Of a stretch of 10,615 nucleotides of DNA, positions 7,657 to 10,615 are shown piece by piece. The stretch comes from JBCCSZ01 sp039199225 (GTDB lineage: Bacteria; Bacteroidota; Bacteroidia; Chitinophagales; Saprospiraceae). The notes beneath the pieces are model-generated. The model ran no database searches. It had not been told where the DNA came from and saw nothing but the letters and a program-made list of their open reading frames with translations. The DNA is taken from positions 1 to 10,615 of the forward strand of contig JBCCSZ010000275.1 of assembly GCA_039199225.1 (NCBI GenBank), written 5' to 3'. Every line of letters begins with the position of its first letter. Positions within the stretch are counted from its first letter, which is position 1. The translations under genes were made by a program, and so were the position numbers.

Positions 7657-7818
7657 CTACAGACCACCGGCATCGTCACCGCCACCTTCTGGTGGTGGAG
7701 GTGGCTCAGAACCACCGCCTGATCTAGATTTCCCCCTACCTCCTTTTAATCGAAGTTGATCCTTCTCGGAAAGTACCTTGAACGACCCGCTTTTCCGGAA
7801 TTTGGCAAGCATCTTCAT
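7657..7818 (-). CDS. Small double-glycine-leader peptide precursor (53 aa) with Gly/Pro/Asp-rich tail
   Basis: The ATG at 7818-7816 opens a 53-codon frame ending in TAG at 7659-7657. Residues 16-27 read LSEKDQLRLKGG, which fits the bacteriocin-type double-glycine leader as seen in Bacteroidota (LS..E/D-Q..I/L-K-G-G): Leu at -12, Ser at -11, an acidic residue at -8, a hydrophobic residue at -4, and GG at -2/-1. Cleavage after Gly27 would release a 26-residue product starting RGKSRSGGG, with five consecutive prolines (39-43), then EGGGDDAGGL. The tail has no cysteine, no threonine and no hydrophobic stretch, so it is not an obvious lanthipeptide or pore-forming bacteriocin. The N-terminus is basic (KMLAKFRKSGSFK). 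No PCAT-type peptidase transporter or modifying enzyme is in the window, so export would depend on a gene elsewhere. An alternative start is Met3. Being a real gene is likely from the leader match; its function is unknown. Confidence 0.72.
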   Translation of the reverse strand: MKMLAKFRKSGSFKVLSEKDQLRLKGGRGKSRSGGGSEPPPPPEGGGDDAGGL

Positions 7819-8194
7819 GGAATATGAATTTAAATGGTTATAAAATCCTTATTTATTGAGGGGGGAATGGGATTCAAACGTCGGTTGGGGAAGAGACTGT
7901 TTGAATGCGCGGTGGGAGGTGTTCGGAATTTTGTCACATTTGAACGAAATAATACTGACAAAGACCATACCGAAAAGAGATTATTGTTCGGATGGCCAAT
8001 TATAAAGTTAATTTATCATTAAATAAACCCAAAAAAGGTAGGATAATTATGCAACAATTCATCTAACATGGAGGGAGCGTATTTTTGACTGCTTATGCTT
8101 TTTGTCACAACTCATACTAAAGCACCCTATTATTACTACTTTCACCTCATCTGTGACAGGCAAAAGGCGCCTCATATTCATAAAAACCAACAGA
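7819..8194. other. 376-base intergenic region between gtrA-like gene and peptide gene
   Basis: Both flanking genes run on the minus strand, so this stretch should hold the end of the inositol-lipid transcript and the promoter of the peptide-kinase unit. It is AT-rich around 8000-8050. I see no convincing minus-strand TAnnTTTG promoter; GACGTTTG, reading the minus strand near 7874-7881, is a one-mismatch candidate without a -33 partner. TATTTTTG at 8080-8087 on the plus strand matches the -7 consensus but has no TTG at a fitting distance and no gene after it. A 10-base direct repeat TTTTGTCACA (7929-7938 and 8100-8109) and an inverted TGTGACA (8152-8158) are present. Short open frames here look like chance. 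Confidence 0.55.
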
Positions 8195-8626
8195 TCAACG
8201 AAAGACGAAGTATTTGTGCAACGTAAAATTCCAGGCAAGCCCTACAAATAAAGAGACGATCACCTTTGACAAGACATAATTGATTCCAAAGTATTCCGTT
8301 ACCAAGTAAACACCCCCTGTATTTAGGATTAAACTGCCCGCAGATACCAATAAGTAGCGAACAACTTGATCTCCAATCTTATTTTTAAGGGAAACAAAGA
8401 CCCAAAATCTACCTAGAACAAAACTGACAACGGCTCCACAAAAGGCACCGATGGCATTTGAAGCTACGTACCAAAGCCCCAACAGCTCTGTCAATAAAAT
8501 CACAATAGCAAAGTCACAGGCCGTGGCAAGGAAGGCAGCTATCTGCGATCGAAACAATGAAATAAAGGTCTTCGGCCGCATGCGCTCTTTGTAGCGATCA
8601 AGGTCCAATGGTTCTTTTCGCAGCAT
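8195..8626 (-). CDS. GtrA-family small four-helix membrane protein
   Basis: This 143-residue protein has four predicted transmembrane helices (about 27-47, 53-75, 88-110 and 117-137). It has GtrA-family landmarks: a conserved-looking VSFVLGRFWVF between helices 2 and 3, and a C-terminal WNFTLHKYFVFR. GtrA-family proteins are integral membrane proteins associated with transfer or flipping of polyprenyl-linked or other glycosylated lipids, and with cell-surface polysaccharide genes. The ATG at 8626 is preferred because it shares one base with the TGA of the PgpA gene (TGATG), a classical coupled start; a TTG two codons upstream would otherwise be needed. Its place after a PgpA homologue and an inositol-phosphate synthase suggests a role in inositol-lipid or glycolipid handling, which is inference. 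It is the last gene of the minus-strand unit. Confidence 0.88.
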   Translation of the reverse strand: MLRKEPLDLDRYKERMRPKTFISLFRSQIAAFLATACDFAIVILLTELLGLWYVASNAIGAFCGAVVSFVLGRFWVFVSLKNKIGDQVVRYLLVSAGSLILNTGGVYLVTEYFGINYVLSKVIVSLFVGLAWNFTLHKYFVFR

Positions 8627-9096
8627 CACCAACCGATATATAAGATTAAGTGCATCAATATGCAGGCGTACAAACCAGCCACCACATCATCCATCATAAT
8701 TCCCCAACCACCGGGTAGATGCTCGGCACGAGCAACATGCCAAGGTTTCCAAATATCGAAAATGCGAAATAAGAGAAATCCAATGAATAGGTATTTAACG
8801 GTAAACGGAATCCACAACATACTGATCCACATACCCACAACTTCATCGATGACGATTTTTCCAGGGTCCTTCCCCCACTCTTCTTCAAGCACCCCCGAAG
8901 CATAAATCCCCAAAGCTGTAAATACAAAAACGAGTATCAGCACCAGGATGGGCATACCGTGGGGGCTGGGCAGCTGAGTCCCCAGGCAATACTGTAGCAA
9001 CCACAGAAACACGGCAGCAACCAAAGCCCCTGCCGTCCCCGGAGCGATGGGCGAATAGCCAGCTCCCAAGGCTGTAGCAATTATTTTGTGTAACAT
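8626..9096 (-). CDS. pgpA: PgpA-family lipid phosphatase (phosphatidylglycerophosphatase A or phosphatidylinositol-phosphate phosphatase)
   Basis: This 156-residue integral membrane protein carries the PgpA signatures: GAGYSPIAPGTAG (11-23), DPGKIVIDEVVGMW (77-90, with Asp84 and Glu85), FRIFDIWKPW (110-119) and GGWGIMMDDVVAG (129-141, with Asp136 and Asp137). Hydrophobic stretches at about 22-38, 48-67, 90-110 and 138-155 fit four membrane spans. PgpA enzymes remove the terminal phosphate from phosphatidylglycerophosphate. In bacteroidetal inositol-lipid clusters a related phosphatase acts on phosphatidylinositol phosphate. Given the upstream myo-inositol-phosphate synthase, the second role is a real possibility and sequence alone does not decide it. 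The family assignment is firm, while the substrate is not. Translation of the GtrA-like gene is coupled through the TGATG overlap at its end. Confidence 0.92.
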   Translation of the reverse strand: MLHKIIATALGAGYSPIAPGTAGALVAAVFLWLLQYCLGTQLPSPHGMPILVLILVFVFTALGIYASGVLEEEWGKDPGKIVIDEVVGMWISMLWIPFTVKYLFIGFLLFRIFDIWKPWHVARAEHLPGGWGIMMDDVVAGLYACILMHLILYIGW

Positions 9097-9298
9097 ATGC
9101 CGTGATGCTCGTTAGAAGGACCAAAGCAAGTCCGAGGCCCCAAGAAACTAATATGAGCCAACCCGAAAACTTTATTTGCTATCTGTCCTCATTTTCCAAC
9201 GTACAGCAATAATAATTATTTTCAGGCTGACTCATACACTATATAAGCTCTTGCTAAGCTGTTGTATCAAGTTGCGATTCATACACCGCAGCTCAAGC
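9097..9298. other. 202-base spacer between ino1 and pgpA
   Basis: Neither strand holds a credible gene here. A near-exact 11-base direct repeat, GACTCATACAC (9229-9239) and GATTCATACAC (9276-9286), lies 47 bases apart, and AT-rich sequence occupies about 9205-9225. I see no strong intrinsic terminator after the ino1 stop codon. A weak TTGCTTTG on the minus strand near 9122-9129 differs by one base from TAnnTTTG, so a separate promoter for pgpA-gtrA is possible but not established. Confidence 0.5.
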
Positions 9299-10612
9299 TT
9301 AGTAGTAGTAGTCCAATCCTAGGTGCGTGATCAAGTCCTCTCCTTTGATGTGTCGCAAAGTGTTTTGCAACTTCATCAATTGCTTGAATAAGTCGTGTTG
9401 TGGGTAAAGGCCCTTGGCCGTTTGTGGCGTCTTGAAGTAAAAGGACAACCATTCCTGGATTCCGCCCATACCAGCACGAGAAGCCAGGTCGAGCAACAAA
9501 GCCAAGTCGAGTACAATGGGAGCAGCCAGGATGGAATCCCGACAGAGAAAATCAACCTTTATCTGCATTGGGTAGCTCATCCAGCCGCGGATGTCAATGT
9601 GATCCCAGCCTTCCTTATTGTCTCCTTTGGGTGGATAGTAATTGATGCGAACCTTGTGGTACATATCTTTGTACAGTTCTGGATGGCGATCCGGTTCCAG
9701 AATGTGTTCCAGAACACCCAACTTAGAAACTTCCTTGGTTTTGAAGCTCTCAGGATCGTCCAGCACTTCGCCATCGCGATTACCCAGGATGTTGGTGGAG
9801 AACCAACCCTCTAATCCCAAAGAGCGAGCTTTCAAACCGGGAGCAATGATGGTTTTCATCAATGTTTGGCCAGTCTTGAAATCTTTACCCGCAATCGGCA
9901 CCTTGTTTTTCTTGGCCAGCTTGATCAGCGCTGGTACATCCCCAGATAGGTTGGGTGCACCATTGGCATATGGCACCCCGCTCTTGATGGCGGCATAAGC
10001 ATAAATCATGCTTGGTGGAATGTCCGGACTATTGTTTTTCAGCCCTTCCTCAAAGCTTTCGATGGTTTTGTGAACCTTGCTCTCTTTCATATAAACCTCC
10101 GTCGAACCACACCAAATCATCACCAAGCGTTCACACTTGTTTTCTTTGCGGAAGTTTGAAATATCTTTAATCAGTGCTTTAGCCAAAGCCATCTTAGACT
10201 TGTTGCGCTTGATGTGATTACCTTTCAGCTTTTTGACATAGGCTTTGTCAAAAACAGCCTTCATCGGCTTGATCTTCCGCAACTCACCTTTGATGTTACT
10301 TAGGTGATGACGATCGAGTACTTCGGCATTGACAGCTGCTTCGTATACGTTGTCCTTGTAGATGTCCCAGCCTCCAAAGACAATATCGTCAAGAGAAGCC
10401 AGATCAATAAAATCCTTAATCTTTGGATTGCGTTTCTCTGTTCTTTTTCCCAAACGAATGGTTCCCATTTGAGTCAAAGAACCAACTGGCTCGGCCAAGC
10501 CTTTCCGGATGGAAATAACACCAGCGATAAAGGTGGTAGCAACAGCACCGAGCCCTGGCATCAATATACCCAGCTTACCCTTTGCAGCTTTCAAACGTGT
10601 TTTCTCTTTCAT
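9299..10612 (-). CDS. ino1: myo-Inositol-1-phosphate synthase (L-myo-inositol-1-phosphate synthase)
   Basis: This 437-residue NAD-dependent enzyme converts glucose 6-phosphate to myo-inositol 1-phosphate, the first step of inositol synthesis. The NAD-binding Rossmann strand and loop are at about 13-31 (LGILMPGLGAVATT). They are followed by SLTQMGTIRLGKR (45-57) and FGGWDI (79-84). The catalytic-domain motifs are GKDFKTGQT (242-250), NILGNRDGE (274-282) and the long conserved stretch beginning DFLCRDSILAAP (354-365) and continuing VLDLALLLDLASRAG. Length is close to that of the bacteroidetal form and shorter than the roughly 530-residue eukaryotic enzyme. The ATG at 10612 is followed directly by the expected basic N-terminus and the Rossmann motif, so the gene is probably complete; only three bases precede it in the window. 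Placement with a PgpA-family phosphatase and a GtrA protein suggests the product feeds inositol lipids. The C-terminus ends in three tyrosines. Confidence 0.94.
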   Translation of the reverse strand: MKEKTRLKAAKGKLGILMPGLGAVATTFIAGVISIRKGLAEPVGSLTQMGTIRLGKRTEKRNPKIKDFIDLASLDDIVFGGWDIYKDNVYEAAVNAEVLDRHHLSNIKGELRKIKPMKAVFDKAYVKKLKGNHIKRNKSKMALAKALIKDISNFRKENKCERLVMIWCGSTEVYMKESKVHKTIESFEEGLKNNSPDIPPSMIYAYAAIKSGVPYANGAPNLSGDVPALIKLAKKNKVPIAGKDFKTGQTLMKTIIAPGLKARSLGLEGWFSTNILGNRDGEVLDDPESFKTKEVSKLGVLEHILEPDRHPELYKDMYHKVRINYYPPKGDNKEGWDHIDIRGWMSYPMQIKVDFLCRDSILAAPIVLDLALLLDLASRAGMGGIQEWLSFYFKTPQTAKGLYPQHDLFKQLMKLQNTLRHIKGEDLITHLGLDYYY

Positions 10613-10615
10613 TAA

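Noticed and set aside
7738..7746. Perfect Shine-Dalgarno-like AAAGGAGGT on the minus strand inside the peptide gene.
   Set aside because: It is explained by the codons for Lys25-Gly26-Gly27 of the leader; no start codon follows at a suitable distance, and Bacteroidota use such sites little.
7834..8022. Plus-strand 62-codon open frame in the spacer upstream of the peptide gene.
   Set aside because: It has no recognisable motif, no plausible promoter at a fitting distance, and lies in the region expected to carry the promoter of the minus-strand unit.
8060..8192. Minus-strand 40-codon frame starting ATGAATATGAGGCGC downstream of the GtrA-like gene, considered as another small peptide.
   Set aside because: It has no leader motif or recognisable composition and sits in the likely 3' untranslated region of the upstream transcript.

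Overview
The window looks like chromosomal DNA from a member of the Bacteroidota. A Saprospiria/Lewinella-like origin is my best guess from gene content, not a measured placement. The pointers are: a good TTG-N17-TAnnTTTG promoter, which is the Bacteroidota sigma consensus; a TPR sensor histidine kinase of the type common in that phylum; a short peptide with a Bacteroidota-style double-glycine leader; and a myo-inositol-phosphate synthase of the bacteroidetal type. Base composition is moderate. I see no rRNA, tRNA, insertion sequence, phage gene or CRISPR array.

Left third (1-3932, all minus strand): part of the ligase-associated DNA-repair cluster. Transcription runs from a beta-CASP metallo-beta-lactamase exonuclease (3932 to 2904) to an ATP-dependent DNA ligase (2903 to 1305) to an Lhr-Core-type DEXH helicase (1318 to beyond position 1). 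The three genes are packed with no gap or with overlap, so translational coupling is likely. The helicase is cut by the window edge after 439 codons. The usual fourth partner, a PdeM-type metallophosphoesterase, is not in view and may lie just outside.

Middle (3933-5345): a divergent promoter region, then a monocistronic plus-strand DUF3095 gene. Its N-terminal half carries motifs resembling the metal-binding aspartates of class III nucleotide cyclases.

Centre right (5367-7818, minus strand): a 732-residue membrane sensor kinase. It has a signal peptide, eight TPR-like repeats spaced exactly 40 residues, one transmembrane helix, a coiled coil, and HisKA and HATPase domains. Immediately upstream, separated by a very strong RNA hairpin, is a 53-codon gene encoding a double-glycine-leader peptide with a Gly/Pro/Asp-rich tail. 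Together these form a plausible, apparently undescribed peptide-sensor cassette. This is the most interesting part of the window, but the functional link is inference.

Right (8195-10612, minus strand): myo-inositol-1-phosphate synthase, a PgpA-family lipid phosphatase and a GtrA-family membrane protein in that order. The grouping points to inositol-lipid synthesis, with the PgpA homologue possibly acting on phosphatidylinositol phosphate rather than phosphatidylglycerophosphate. The stretches longer than about 200 bases without a gene are 3933-4151, 7819-8194 and 9097-9298, and each is described below.
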